From: Streptomyces rubellomurinus
GTDB taxonomy: Bacteria > Actinomycetota > Actinomycetes > Streptomycetales > Streptomycetaceae
Assembly: GCF_000961885.1 (NCBI RefSeq)
Contig: NZ_JZKH01000042.1
Location: 1 to 64,000, forward strand
Direction: 5' to 3'
DNA length: 64,000 nt
A program made the position numbers and the translations under genes. Positions within the stretch are counted from its first letter, which is position 1, and each line of letters opens with the position of its first letter. The notes beneath the pieces were generated by a model. The model saw only the letters and a program-made list of their open reading frames with translations, made no database searches and had not been told where the DNA came from. Positions 8,172 to 16,290 of the stretch are shown in pieces.

Positions 8172-9335
8172 TCAGCCCGCGGCCGGCGGCGGGGTGAGCC
8201 CGGCGCAGCCGCGCAGTCCGTCGCGGCGCTTGAGCGCGGCGGCCGCCGTGGCGCCGGTGACCGGCTGGGGTATGCCCTTGTCGTCGATCGTCGCCGGGGC
8301 GAAGGCCTCGCCCTTCACCTTGCCGTCCGGGGTGATGGTGAGCGTGGTGACGCCGGTCTCGTTGGAGTTGGCGTAGTTGGAGGTGCCGTACCAGAGGAAG
8401 TTGCCGAAGCCGTACCCGATGTAGGTGTTGCCGAGCATGCCGGAGCCGACCATGGTGTGCGCGTGGGTGCCGACGACCGCGGTGGCGCCGACGCCGGCGA
8501 GCTTCTTGGCGACGGCGGTCTGCGCGCTGGTGGGGCAGGCCTTGCCCTCCTCGCCCCAGTGCAGGTAGACGAGCACGACGGGCGCCTGCTGCTTGGCCGT
8601 CTCGACGGCCTTGACCAGTGCGGGGACGTCGAGCGCGGAGGCGATGCCGGGCTTGTCGGCGCCGGCCCGCCACTTCTGGTTGGTGATGTCCTCGACCTGG
8701 CTGGCGGCGACCACCGCGACCTTCACGCCGCGCACGGTGGTGACGTACGGGGCGTAGGCCTCCTTGGCGTTGTGGCCGACGCCGATCACGGGGATGGGCG
8801 AGGAGTCCTTGGCGGCGAGGGTGTCGGCGAGGCCGTCCGGACCGAAGTCGACGGCGTGGTTGTTGGCCATCGAGACGATGTCGACGCCGGAGTCCTTGAG
8901 GACGGACAGCGCCTTGGGTGAGGTGCGGAAGGTGTACGTCTTGGGTTCCGGCGCGCCGCGCCCGGTGATCGCGGTCTCCAGGTTGAGCACGGAGAGGTCG
9001 GCGCCGGCGAGGGTGCTCGCGATCGGGCCGAGCGCCGGCTCGGGCGCCTTGACGGCGAGCCGGGGCTCGGTGCGGCCCTCGAAGTGGACGTCGCCGGCGA
9101 AGGCGACGGTGATGGTGCCGTCCGGCCGGGGCGGGCGGCCGGTCTTGGCGGGGAGCGGGGTCTGGGCCGAGCCGGGCGCCGCATCCGGACCGGTGGGTGC
9201 GGCGGCGGCCGGGCTCCCGGTGCCGGGCGCCGCGCCCTGGGCGGCGGGCTTGGCCGGGGCCGGGTCGTCGGGCCCGCAGGCGGCGACGGCGCTCAGTCCG
9301 ACGAACAGCGCGACGGCGGCCGCGGCACGGCGCAT
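8172..9335 (-). CDS. CapA-family lipoprotein (poly-gamma-glutamate-synthesis-type metallophosphatase fold)
   Basis: A 387-residue predicted lipoprotein. The signal peptide ends in the lipobox LSAVAAC (Cys near residue 19) and is followed by a long Ala/Pro/Gly linker. The body is a PGA_cap/CapA domain related to calcineurin-like phosphatases: VAFAGDVHFEGR, NLETAITGRG, SMANNHAVDFG, LHWGEEGK and VVGTHAHTMVGSG carry the metal-ligand Asp/Asn/His residues. It is probably anchored outside the membrane; the substrate is unknown. ATG at 9335 is preferred over an upstream start because GGGGGAA precedes it and the lipobox is then correctly placed. Confidence 0.87.
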   Translation of the reverse strand: MRRAAAAVALFVGLSAVAACGPDDPAPAKPAAQGAAPGTGSPAAAAPTGPDAAPGSAQTPLPAKTGRPPRPDGTITVAFAGDVHFEGRTEPRLAVKAPEPALGPIASTLAGADLSVLNLETAITGRGAPEPKTYTFRTSPKALSVLKDSGVDIVSMANNHAVDFGPDGLADTLAAKDSSPIPVIGVGHNAKEAYAPYVTTVRGVKVAVVAASQVEDITNQKWRAGADKPGIASALDVPALVKAVETAKQQAPVVLVYLHWGEEGKACPTSAQTAVAKKLAGVGATAVVGTHAHTMVGSGMLGNTYIGYGFGNFLWYGTSNYANSNETGVTTLTITPDGKVKGEAFAPATIDDKGIPQPVTGATAAAALKRRDGLRGCAGLTPPPAAG

Positions 9336-9641
9336 GACTGGTTCCCCCCGGGTTCGGCACAAGAACGGTCAGCCTACGCCACCGCTTCCGCACCGATTCG
9401 GTCCACCTCAGCAACAGTCCGTTCACAATCGAACGCAAATCGCCGCGAATGGATGCAGAAACGGGCCAACGCGTCCCGGTCCGCCCGCCCGACCCGGCCA
9501 CCGCGTCCCTGGCGCGACGGGCCCGGGCGCGCGCAGCGTGGAGGAGGGCGCGGAACACGGCAGCGGCACGACGGCGGAACGCCACGGCGGCCACGACGGC
9601 ACAACGCCACGGCGGCACGGCGGCACCGGAGGTGGTGCGTG
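9336..9641. other. Divergent intergenic region, 306 bp
   Basis: No convincing gene. It holds the promoters of the leftward CapA-like gene and the rightward universal-stress gene. A TAGGCT -10-like hexamer on the minus strand (9371-9376) lies 35 bp before the CapA start. An AT-richer patch near 9420-9445 is the likeliest promoter area. The 9470-9640 part is GC-rich with ACGGCGGCAC-like repetition. Confidence 0.5.
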
Positions 9642-10424
9642 ATGGACAGCGAGCGACCCGCCCCCGGCCGGGCCCGCCGGATCGTGGTCGGGATCGACGG
9701 CTCGGCGCCCTCGAAAGCGGCGCTGCGCTGGGCGGTCGGCCAGGCCGCGCTGACCGGCGCGACGGTGCACGCGGTGGCGGCCTGGGAGTACCCGTCGCTG
9801 TACGGGTGGTTCGCGCCGATGGTGGACGACGGCTTCGAGCGGACCGCGCTGCGCACGCTGACCACCGAGGTGGACGAGGTGGTGGGCCCGGACCGGCCGG
9901 TGGAGGTCCGGGAGAGCCTGGTGCTCGGCCACGCCGCCGAGGTGCTGCTGGAGGCGGCCGAGGACGCCGACCTGCTGGTGCTGGGCAGCCGGGGCCGCGG
10001 CACCTTCGCCCGGACGCTGCTGGGCTCGGTCAGCACCCGCTGCGCGGTGCACGGCGCCTGCCCGGTAGTGATCGTCCGCGCGGACGGCACGGCGGCCGCG
10101 ACTGCCGGGGCCACGACGGTCGCAGAAGCGACGGCCGCAGGAGCAACGGCCGCAGGAGCAACGGCCGGGGCCGTCGCCCGCACGAAGGACTGGCAGCTGA
10201 GCCTGCACGTGGTCGAGGACGAGGACACCACCCGGGTGCACGCCGTCCTCGACGCGGACGGCGACGTCCTGCACAGCGACACCCTGGCCCGCCGCAATCC
10301 GCACGACGCCCCGGCCCCGGCGGTCGGCGACGACTTCGCGGTCGGCCGCGCCCTGGTCGACCTCGGCCACCAGCTGCTGCGCGCCGGCGTCCGGGACGCC
10401 ACCGGCCCGGCCGAGACGGAGTGA
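9642..10424 (+). CDS. Universal stress protein fused to a DUF1876 domain
   Basis: A 260-residue two-domain protein. Residues 1-145 are a UspA domain: start IVVGIDGSAPSKAALRWA, and ATP-binding signature GSRGRGTFARTLLGSVS then CPVVIV. An Ala/Thr/Gly repeat linker follows. Residues about 183-255 (KDWQLSLHVVEDEDTTRVHA onward, with TLARRNPHDAP and VGRALVDLGHQLL) match the small actinobacterial DUF1876 family, usually a separate protein of about 90 residues. ATG at 9642 has GGAGG nine bases upstream. The role is presumably nucleotide-dependent stress response. Confidence 0.85.
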   Translation: MDSERPAPGRARRIVVGIDGSAPSKAALRWAVGQAALTGATVHAVAAWEYPSLYGWFAPMVDDGFERTALRTLTTEVDEVVGPDRPVEVRESLVLGHAAEVLLEAAEDADLLVLGSRGRGTFARTLLGSVSTRCAVHGACPVVIVRADGTAAATAGATTVAEATAAGATAAGATAGAVARTKDWQLSLHVVEDEDTTRVHAVLDADGDVLHSDTLARRNPHDAPAPAVGDDFAVGRALVDLGHQLLRAGVRDATGPAETE

Positions 10425-10487
10425 CCGGCCCAGACGGAGTGACGGGCCCAGACGGAGTGACCGGCGATCGGCCGAGACCGAGTGACC
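10409..10487. repeat. 18-bp tandem repeat carrying the stop codon
   Basis: Three contiguous copies of GGCCSAGACGGAGTGACS (10409-10426, 10427-10444, 10445-10462) are followed by a fourth after a 7-base gap (10470-10487). The first copy contains the TGA stop of the universal-stress gene, so the TGA is duplicated downstream in every copy. Confidence 0.85.
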
Positions 10488-10556
10488 TGCCGGAACGCCG
10501 CCGGCCCGGCCGAGGCGGGGTGAGCCGCGGCCGGGCCGGATGATCGGGCGACGGGG

Positions 10557-11975
10557 CTACAGCCGCTCGGGGACGGGGTTGCCGACCGCCTCGATGGCGC
10601 GGCGCACCGGGACCTTCGCCAGCGCGGCGAACCCGATCACGAAGAACACCAGCAGCGAAATGATCGCCGAGCGGTAGCTACCGGTGATCTCGTACGCCAT
10701 GCCGAAGACCAGCGGGCCCATCCAGCTGGTGCCGCGGTCACTGATCTTGTAGAGGCTGAAGTACTCCGCCTCCCGGCCGGCCGGGATGAGGTGGGAGAAC
10801 AGCGAGCGGGAGAGCGCCTGGCTGCCGCCGAGCACCAGGCCGATCATGCAGGCGAGGGCGTAGAACCAGGCGGGCTGGTGGGCGGGCATGAAGTAGCCGA
10901 GGGCGAGGGTGATCACCCAGCCGACCAGCGAGCCGAGGATGGTGCGCTTGGCGCCGTGACGGCGGGCGATCCGGCCGAGCAGCAGCGCGCCGCCGATCGC
11001 CACGATCTGGACCAGGAGGACGGCGGTGACCAGGGAGGTCTGGTCCATGCCGAGCTCCTCGCTGCCGTAGAGCGAGGCCTGCGAGACGACGGTCTGGATG
11101 CCGTCGTTGTAGAGGAGGAAAGCACCCAGGTAGAGCAGGGTGAGCGGGTGCTCGCGCATGCTGCGCAGGGTGCGGCCGAGTTCGCGCAGGCTGCTGCCGG
11201 CGGCGGGCCGGTCGGACGCGGCGGCGGCCTCGGTGCGGGCGGGCGCCGCGCCGGCTCTGGACGGCAGCCGGAACAGCGGGACGAGGGTGAACAGCGCCCA
11301 CCACAGGCCGGCCGAGGCGAGGCAGATCCGCACGGCGGTGCCGGAGGACAGGCCGAGCGCCTCGTGCCCCTGGAACAGCGCCAGGTTGGCGATCAGCAGC
11401 AGCCCGCCGCCCGCGTAGCCGTAGGCCCAGCCCTTGGAGGAGACGGCGTCGCGCTCGTCGGGGGCGGCGAGGCCGGGGAGGTAGGCGTAGGAGAGTGCCA
11501 CCGACACCGCGTACGAGATGTTGGCGACGACCAGCAGCGCGCCGCCGAGCAGGTAGCGGTCGCCGTCGAGGAAGAACATCCCCATGGTGGCGAGCGCGCC
11601 GACGTACGCGAAGCCGCACATCAGCTCCTTGTGCCGCCCGGTGCGGTCCGCGACGGTGCCGGTCAGCAGCATCGCCGCGACCGATATCAGCACGGAGAAG
11701 GAGACCGTGTACGGGAAGAACGATCCTGCGCGGATGGACAGGCCCAGCGGGTGGACGTCGCCGGCCGCGTCGGCGGCGTTCTTGGCGATCTCGGTGAGGT
11801 ACGGCCCGAGGAACACCGTCAGGACGGTCGCCGAGAAGGCGGCGTTGGCCCAGTCGTTGATGTACCAGCCGAACTGCATCCGGCGCAGGGCGCGGGCGGC
11901 GTCGTCGGTGGCGGTCGCCGGACGGTCCGGGACGTGGTCCGGCGCGTGGTCCGGCAGGTGGTCCGTGGTGCTCAT
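10557..11975 (-). CDS. MFS transporter, UMF1/Atg22-like family
   Basis: A 472-residue integral membrane protein with about 12 hydrophobic segments. The N-terminal signature MQFGWYINDWANAAFSATVL and VADRTGRHKELM place it in the UMF1/Atg22-like branch of the major facilitator superfamily, whose bacterial substrates are mostly unknown. ATG at 11975 has GGAG five bases upstream and lies 14 bp after the GDPD stop, so the two form an operon. The pairing suggests export or import of a product of glycerophosphodiester breakdown, but this is only inferred. Confidence 0.87.
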   Translation of the reverse strand: MSTTDHLPDHAPDHVPDRPATATDDAARALRRMQFGWYINDWANAAFSATVLTVFLGPYLTEIAKNAADAAGDVHPLGLSIRAGSFFPYTVSFSVLISVAAMLLTGTVADRTGRHKELMCGFAYVGALATMGMFFLDGDRYLLGGALLVVANISYAVSVALSYAYLPGLAAPDERDAVSSKGWAYGYAGGGLLLIANLALFQGHEALGLSSGTAVRICLASAGLWWALFTLVPLFRLPSRAGAAPARTEAAAASDRPAAGSSLRELGRTLRSMREHPLTLLYLGAFLLYNDGIQTVVSQASLYGSEELGMDQTSLVTAVLLVQIVAIGGALLLGRIARRHGAKRTILGSLVGWVITLALGYFMPAHQPAWFYALACMIGLVLGGSQALSRSLFSHLIPAGREAEYFSLYKISDRGTSWMGPLVFGMAYEITGSYRSAIISLLVFFVIGFAALAKVPVRRAIEAVGNPVPERL

Positions 11976-11989
11976 GGGGCTCCTGGCTC

Positions 11990-12781
11990 CTAGGCGCTGC
12001 CGTCGGTCCAGCAGCCGCGCTCGCCGAGGACGTCCCGCAGGACGTCGATGCGATCGGCCATGATGCCATCCACACCCAGGTCGAGGAGAGTCCTGATCCG
12101 TGTGGCATCGTCCACAGTCCACACGTGAACCTGCAGGCCGAGGCGGTGCGCGGCCCGGACGAAGGCCCGGTCGACGACCCGCACGCCCTTGTGCCGCTCC
12201 GGCACCTGGGCGCACACCCCGGCGTACGGCGCCCCGCCGATGGACGGCCCGCGCGCGGGCAGCAGCGGCCCGGCCAGGGAGCGCAGCCGCAGCCGGGCGA
12301 CCTCCCGCGGGCCGAGCGAGGTGGCCAGCCGGGGGCCGGCGGCGGCGCGGACGGCGGCGAGCCGGGAGTCGGAGAAGCCGCCGACGCAGACCCGGTCCCA
12401 GGCGTTCGTCCGGCGGATCGTCTCGACCAGCGGCGCGACGGCGGGCGCCGCCTTGACGTCGATGTTGAAGCGGGCGGCGGGGAACGCGCCCAGCAGGTCC
12501 TCCAGCAACGGCACGGGCTCGGTGCCGCCGATCCGGGCCTGCCGGACGCTCTCCCAGGGCAGCTCGGCGACGGCACCGCCGCGGTCGGTGACCCGGTCGA
12601 GCCGGGTGTCGTGGAAGGCGACCAGCACCCCGTCGCGGGTGGCGTGCACGTCCGTCTCCAGGTAGCGGTACCCGAGCGCGACGGCCGCCTCGAACGCGGC
12701 GAGCGAGTTCTCGGGGTGCCCGAGGTCGCCGCCCCGGTGCGCGAACGCGAGCGGCCCCGGGTGGTCGAGGAAGGGATGCAT
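11990..12781 (-). CDS. Glycerophosphodiester phosphodiesterase
   Basis: A 263-residue cytoplasmic GDPD enzyme that hydrolyses glycerophosphodiesters to sn-glycerol 3-phosphate plus an alcohol. The TIM-barrel motifs are complete: AHRGGDLGHPENSLAAF (catalytic His and Glu), ETDVHATRDGVLVAFHD (metal-binding Glu/Asp and His), FNIDVKA and a C-terminal VHVWTVDD. It is the first gene of a two-gene operon with the UMF1-type transporter. The 254-bp gap to the divergent protease carries the promoters. Confidence 0.93.
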   Translation of the reverse strand: MHPFLDHPGPLAFAHRGGDLGHPENSLAAFEAAVALGYRYLETDVHATRDGVLVAFHDTRLDRVTDRGGAVAELPWESVRQARIGGTEPVPLLEDLLGAFPAARFNIDVKAAPAVAPLVETIRRTNAWDRVCVGGFSDSRLAAVRAAAGPRLATSLGPREVARLRLRSLAGPLLPARGPSIGGAPYAGVCAQVPERHKGVRVVDRAFVRAAHRLGLQVHVWTVDDATRIRTLLDLGVDGIMADRIDVLRDVLGERGCWTDGSA

Positions 12782-12924
12782 GTCGTGCTCCGAACTGCTG
12801 GGAGGGGGCGCGCGCCGGACCCAGCGCTGACGCCGGCGTTGGTGCGGCCGGACGCGTCAGGGTCGCGTCCGGCCGTGCCCACGGCCGCGTCCGACCACGC
12901 CACGACGGGTGCCGGGCCGCGCGC

Positions 12925-12957
12925 GTTACAGTATTACGCACCCTGTCAAGCAGTAAC
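12925..12957 (-). promoter_or_regulatory. Candidate promoter/operator for the GDPD operon
   Basis: GTTAC (12925-12929) and GTAAC (12953-12957) form a spaced inverted repeat. Within it, a consensus -35 TTGACA lies on the minus strand (12944-12949), and TAATAC/TACTGT are weak -10-like hexamers at short spacing. It is an AT-rich island in the divergent region. The promoter assignment is tentative. Confidence 0.35.
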
Positions 12958-13035
12958 GAGGGGGCGGGCGCGAGTCCGGGAGCGCGATGATGGGGCTCGA
13001 CGCACCGGATCGCCAGGAGGAGGCGCGCGCCGAGC

Positions 13036-14313
13036 ATGGATGCCAGCGACGGAAGCGACGGAGCAGCCCCGCCCCCCGCTCCCGACTTCACGCCCGCCGA
13101 GCGCGCCCGGGGGCGGGCACTGCGCCGGGCACAGGTGCCGTGGGTGCTCGCCGGCCGGGCCGCGGGGCTGGCGCTCAGCCTCGTCCTGGGCCTGACGTCG
13201 GCCGGGGCCGGCCTGGTGTCGGCGGCCGGCGGGTGGTTCGGCGGCTCCTGGGCCGCCGAGGTGCTGGCGGGCGCGGCCGCGCTGGTGCTGCTCGGGCAGG
13301 CGCTGCAGCTGCCGTTCGGTGCGCGGGTGCGGGCGGTGCGGGCCCGGTTCGGCCTGGTGACGCAGGGGTGGGGCGGCTGGGCGGTGGACGAGCTGCGCGG
13401 GCTGGCGCTCGCCCTCGGACTGTTCCTGCCGCTGGCGCTGGGGCTGTTCGCGCTGACCGGGTGGTCGCCCTCGCGGTGGTGGGTGCCGGCGGCGGGCGCG
13501 GCGGCTCTGCTGACCGTGGCGCTGTCCTTCCTGCACCCCCTGCTGATCGAGCCGGTGTTCAACCGCTTCACCCCGATGCCGCCGGGCGAGCTGCGCGGCG
13601 CGCTGCTGGGGCTCGCCGAGCGGGACGGGGTGCGGGTGGCGGAGGTCCTGGTGGCGGACGCCTCCCGGCGGACCAGTGCGCTCAACGCGTACGTCTCCGG
13701 CTTCGGCTCGACCCGCCGGATCGTCGCGTACGACACGCTGCTGTCGACGGCGGAGCCGCGCGAGGTGGAGCTGGTGGTGGCGCACGAGCTGGGGCACGTC
13801 AAGCACCGGGACGTGCCGACCGGCACGGCGCTGGGGGCGGTGGGCGCGGCCGCCGCCGTGGCCCTGCTCGGGCTGCTGTCGGCCTGGCGGCCGCTGCTGG
13901 ACGCGGCCGGCGCCGCGGACGCGGCGGATCCGCGGGCGCTGCCGCTGCTGGCCGCGCTGGCGGTGCTGCTGGGGACACTGTCGGGGCCGGCCCAGTGCGC
14001 GGTGAGCCGCCGGATCGAGGCGCGGGCGGACCGGCACGCCCTCGAACTGACCGGGGACGTCGAGCAGTTCGTCGCGATGCAGCGCAGACTGGCGGTGGCG
14101 AACGTCGCCGATGTCGACCCGCCGAGGCTGCTTGAGCTACTGTTCGCCACTCACCCGAGTACGGCGCGCCGGATCGCCGCCGCCCGGGCCTGGCGGGCCA
14201 CGGGACCGGAAACGGATCCAGGACCGGGACCGAGACCGGGACCGGGACCGGGACCGGAACCAGGACCGGGGCCTCGGGGGCCGGGCGCCACACCGGGCGG
14301 ATCTGTTGTATAG
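13036..14313 (+). CDS. M48-family membrane metalloprotease (Ste24/CAAX-type)
   Basis: A 425-residue polytopic membrane protease. The zinc motif HELGH sits in VVAHELGHVKHRD, the third ligand Glu in RRIEARADRHALEL, and FNRFTPMPPGELR is typical of the Ste24 branch. Four to five hydrophobic segments precede the active site. The C-terminal 40 residues are a Pro-Gly repeat encoded by GGACCG units. The last codons GTT GTA TAG overlap the MarR operator of the next gene. It probably acts in membrane-protein or envelope quality control; the substrate is unknown. Confidence 0.88.
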   Translation: MDASDGSDGAAPPPAPDFTPAERARGRALRRAQVPWVLAGRAAGLALSLVLGLTSAGAGLVSAAGGWFGGSWAAEVLAGAAALVLLGQALQLPFGARVRAVRARFGLVTQGWGGWAVDELRGLALALGLFLPLALGLFALTGWSPSRWWVPAAGAAALLTVALSFLHPLLIEPVFNRFTPMPPGELRGALLGLAERDGVRVAEVLVADASRRTSALNAYVSGFGSTRRIVAYDTLLSTAEPREVELVVAHELGHVKHRDVPTGTALGAVGAAAAVALLGLLSAWRPLLDAAGAADAADPRALPLLAALAVLLGTLSGPAQCAVSRRIEARADRHALELTGDVEQFVAMQRRLAVANVADVDPPRLLELLFATHPSTARRIAAARAWRATGPETDPGPGPRPGPGPGPEPGPGPRGPGATPGGSVV

Positions 14314-14320
14314 TGCAACA
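14304..14320. promoter_or_regulatory. MarR-type operator with -10 hexamer
   Basis: TGTTGTATAGTGCAACA is a palindrome with 5-bp arms (TGTTG/CAACA) of the kind bound by MarR dimers. It contains TATAGT (14309-14314), a good -10 element 29 bp before the MarR start. It overlaps the stop of the upstream protease gene, so autoregulation by the MarR protein is likely. Confidence 0.7.
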
Positions 14321-14343
14321 AATTCCGAGGAGGTAGGAACGCC

Positions 14344-14766
14344 GTGCCCGGCCGCGAGTCGTCCATCGACACCATCCAGCGCGAGCTGACCGCCTTCGCC
14401 CGCCGTGCCCGGCACAAGGCCTCCCAGCTGCACCCCGACCTCTCGCTGGTCACCTACAGCATCCTCGACCTGATCACCGAGCGCGGCGGCAGCCGGGCCG
14501 CCGACGTCGCGGCGTACTTCATGCTCGACAAGTCGACCGTCAGCCGGCAGGTCGGCGCCCTGGAGAAGCTCGGCCTGCTGGCCCGCGAGGCCGACCCGGA
14601 CGACCAGCGCGGCCAGATCCTGCGCGCCACCGACGCCGGGCTGACCCTGCTGCGGGACGCCAACGAGCAGCGCCGTCAGGCCTTCACCGCCCGGTTCACC
14701 GACTGGTCCGACGAGGACGTCGCCCGCTTCGCCGCCTACCTGGCGCGGTACGGCGCCGAGGGCTGA
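14344..14766 (+). CDS. MarR-family transcriptional regulator
   Basis: A 140-residue winged-helix repressor. The recognition region LDKSTVSRQVGALEKLGLLAREADPDDQRGQILRATDAG is classic MarR (helix, helix, DxRxxxLxxT wing). The GTG start has AGGAGG 11 bases upstream. It lies 30 bp after the protease with its own palindromic operator, so it is probably autoregulated. No adjacent efflux pump is seen; the target could be itself or the flanking protease or phosphatase. Confidence 0.92.
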   Translation: MPGRESSIDTIQRELTAFARRARHKASQLHPDLSLVTYSILDLITERGGSRAADVAAYFMLDKSTVSRQVGALEKLGLLAREADPDDQRGQILRATDAGLTLLRDANEQRRQAFTARFTDWSDEDVARFAAYLARYGAEG

Positions 14767-14891
14767 CCCCGCGCTGACCCCGGCGCACCGCCCGGCCGCC
14801 CGCCCGACGCCCGCCCCCGGGATGCCTCGGCCGCCCCGAATGCCCCGAATGCCCGGGCGCGCCCGGCACCCGCCCGCGCGGGCCGCCCGGA

Positions 14892-16187
14892 ATGCGCCCC
14901 ACCGTCCGGACGGTGTACAGAGGAGGAGTGCCCCTCCGGCAGCGCCCCCGCGACCACCGACGCACCTGGCTCCCCGACCGCCGCGTCCTGACGGCCCTGG
15001 TCCTCGTGCTGATCGTGCTGATCACCGTCGTGGACATCCTCTCCCCGCCGCACATCCACCTCGGCCCGCTGCTGATCGTGGCCCCCGCCCTGACCGCCTC
15101 CTTCGCCGGCGCCCGCGGCACCGCGGCCGTCGCGCTGCTCGCCATCGCCGCGCTCACCGTGATCGGGGTGGCCCGGGACGGCCTCACCACCGCCAACCAC
15201 CAGACCCAGCTGGGCGCGCAGCTCGTCGTCTCGGTGCTGATCGTCGGCCTGCGGGTGCTGCGCGACCGGCACGAGCGCGAACTGGCCCGGGTCCGCACCG
15301 TCTCCGAGGCCGCCCAGCGGGTGCTGCTGCGCCCGCTGCCGGAGCAGATCGGGCCGTTGCACCTCGCCTCGGTCTACCTGGCCGCCGAGGCCGAGGCGCA
15401 GGTCGGCGGCGACCTGTACGCGGCCGCGCGCACCGCCACCGGCACCCGGCTGCTGGTCGGTGACGTCCGCGGCAAGGGCCTGTCCTCGCTCGGCGACGCC
15501 GCGCTGCTGCTCGGCGCCTTCCGGGCCGCCGCCCACCTGCACGCCGAGCTGCCCGAACTGGCCGCCTACCTGGACGGCAGCGTCAGCTGGGACCTCGCCC
15601 AGCTCGCCGAGCAGTCCCGCCAGGCCCGGCTGCTCCCCTCGCCCTCGCCCGAGGTGGTCGGGGCGAGCAGCGAGGACACCGGCGAGTCCTTCATCACCGC
15701 CGTCCTGCTGGACATCCCCGACGACGGCACCGAGGTGAGCCTGATCGACTGCGGCCACCCTCCCCCGCTGCTGCTGCGCCCGGACGGCGTCACCACCGTC
15801 GCCGCCCGCCGGCCGGCCCCGCCGCTCGGGCTCGGCGAACTCGCCCCGACCCGCTACGAGGTGGAGGTGTTCCCGTTCGTCCCCGGCGACCGCCTGCTGA
15901 TCTACACCGACGGCGTGATCGAAGCCCGGAACGCGCAGCGCCGCTTCTATCCGCTCGAGGAGCGCGTCACCGCCTGGCTCGGGGACCGCCCGGCCGCCCT
16001 GCTGCAGCACCTGCGCCGCGACCTGCTCGGGTACGTCGGCGGGCATCTGGACGACGACGCCGCGATCGTCCTGGTGGAACGGCTCCCGGACGACGGCGCG
16101 TCCCGCTTCCGTCTCCCGCTCAGGACCCGAACCCAGCCCCAGCCCCAGACCCAGGCCCAGCCCCGGCCTCCGGCCGATACCGGCTGA
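14892..16187 (+). CDS. Membrane PP2C/SpoIIE-type serine/threonine phosphatase
   Basis: About 431 residues. The N-terminal third has four hydrophobic segments (VLTALVLVLIVLITVVDIL and following), so the enzyme is membrane-anchored. The C-terminal part is a PP2C/SpoIIE domain: EAEAQVGGDLYAA, LLVGDVRGKGLSSL, LIDCGHPPPLLL, LLIYTDGVIEARN and HLDDDAAIVLV carry the metal-binding Asp/Gly residues. Such phosphatases usually act on anti-sigma-factor antagonists. The tail is Gln/Pro repeats. The start is uncertain: GTG at 14928 is possible, but AGGAGG lies only one base before it. Confidence 0.88.
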   Translation: MRPTVRTVYRGGVPLRQRPRDHRRTWLPDRRVLTALVLVLIVLITVVDILSPPHIHLGPLLIVAPALTASFAGARGTAAVALLAIAALTVIGVARDGLTTANHQTQLGAQLVVSVLIVGLRVLRDRHERELARVRTVSEAAQRVLLRPLPEQIGPLHLASVYLAAEAEAQVGGDLYAAARTATGTRLLVGDVRGKGLSSLGDAALLLGAFRAAAHLHAELPELAAYLDGSVSWDLAQLAEQSRQARLLPSPSPEVVGASSEDTGESFITAVLLDIPDDGTEVSLIDCGHPPPLLLRPDGVTTVAARRPAPPLGLGELAPTRYEVEVFPFVPGDRLLIYTDGVIEARNAQRRFYPLEERVTAWLGDRPAALLQHLRRDLLGYVGGHLDDDAAIVLVERLPDDGASRFRLPLRTRTQPQPQTQAQPRPPADTG

Positions 16188-16200
16188 CCTGCCGGGTGCC

Positions 16201-16290
16201 GACCGGTCAGCGCCGGTCAGCGCGGCTCGGGGCCTCCCAGGGCCGGTCAGGGCCGCTCACGGCCGCTCAGGGCCTTCCAGTGCCGCTCAC
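16201..16290. repeat. Roughly 10-bp imperfect tandem repeats between convergent genes
   Basis: Eight or more variants of GGCCGCTCAC/GGCCGGTCAG fill the gap between the phosphatase and the substrate-binding protein, running into the latter's stop codon. There is no coding potential. The repeats could fold into alternative hairpins and act as a terminator. Confidence 0.65.
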
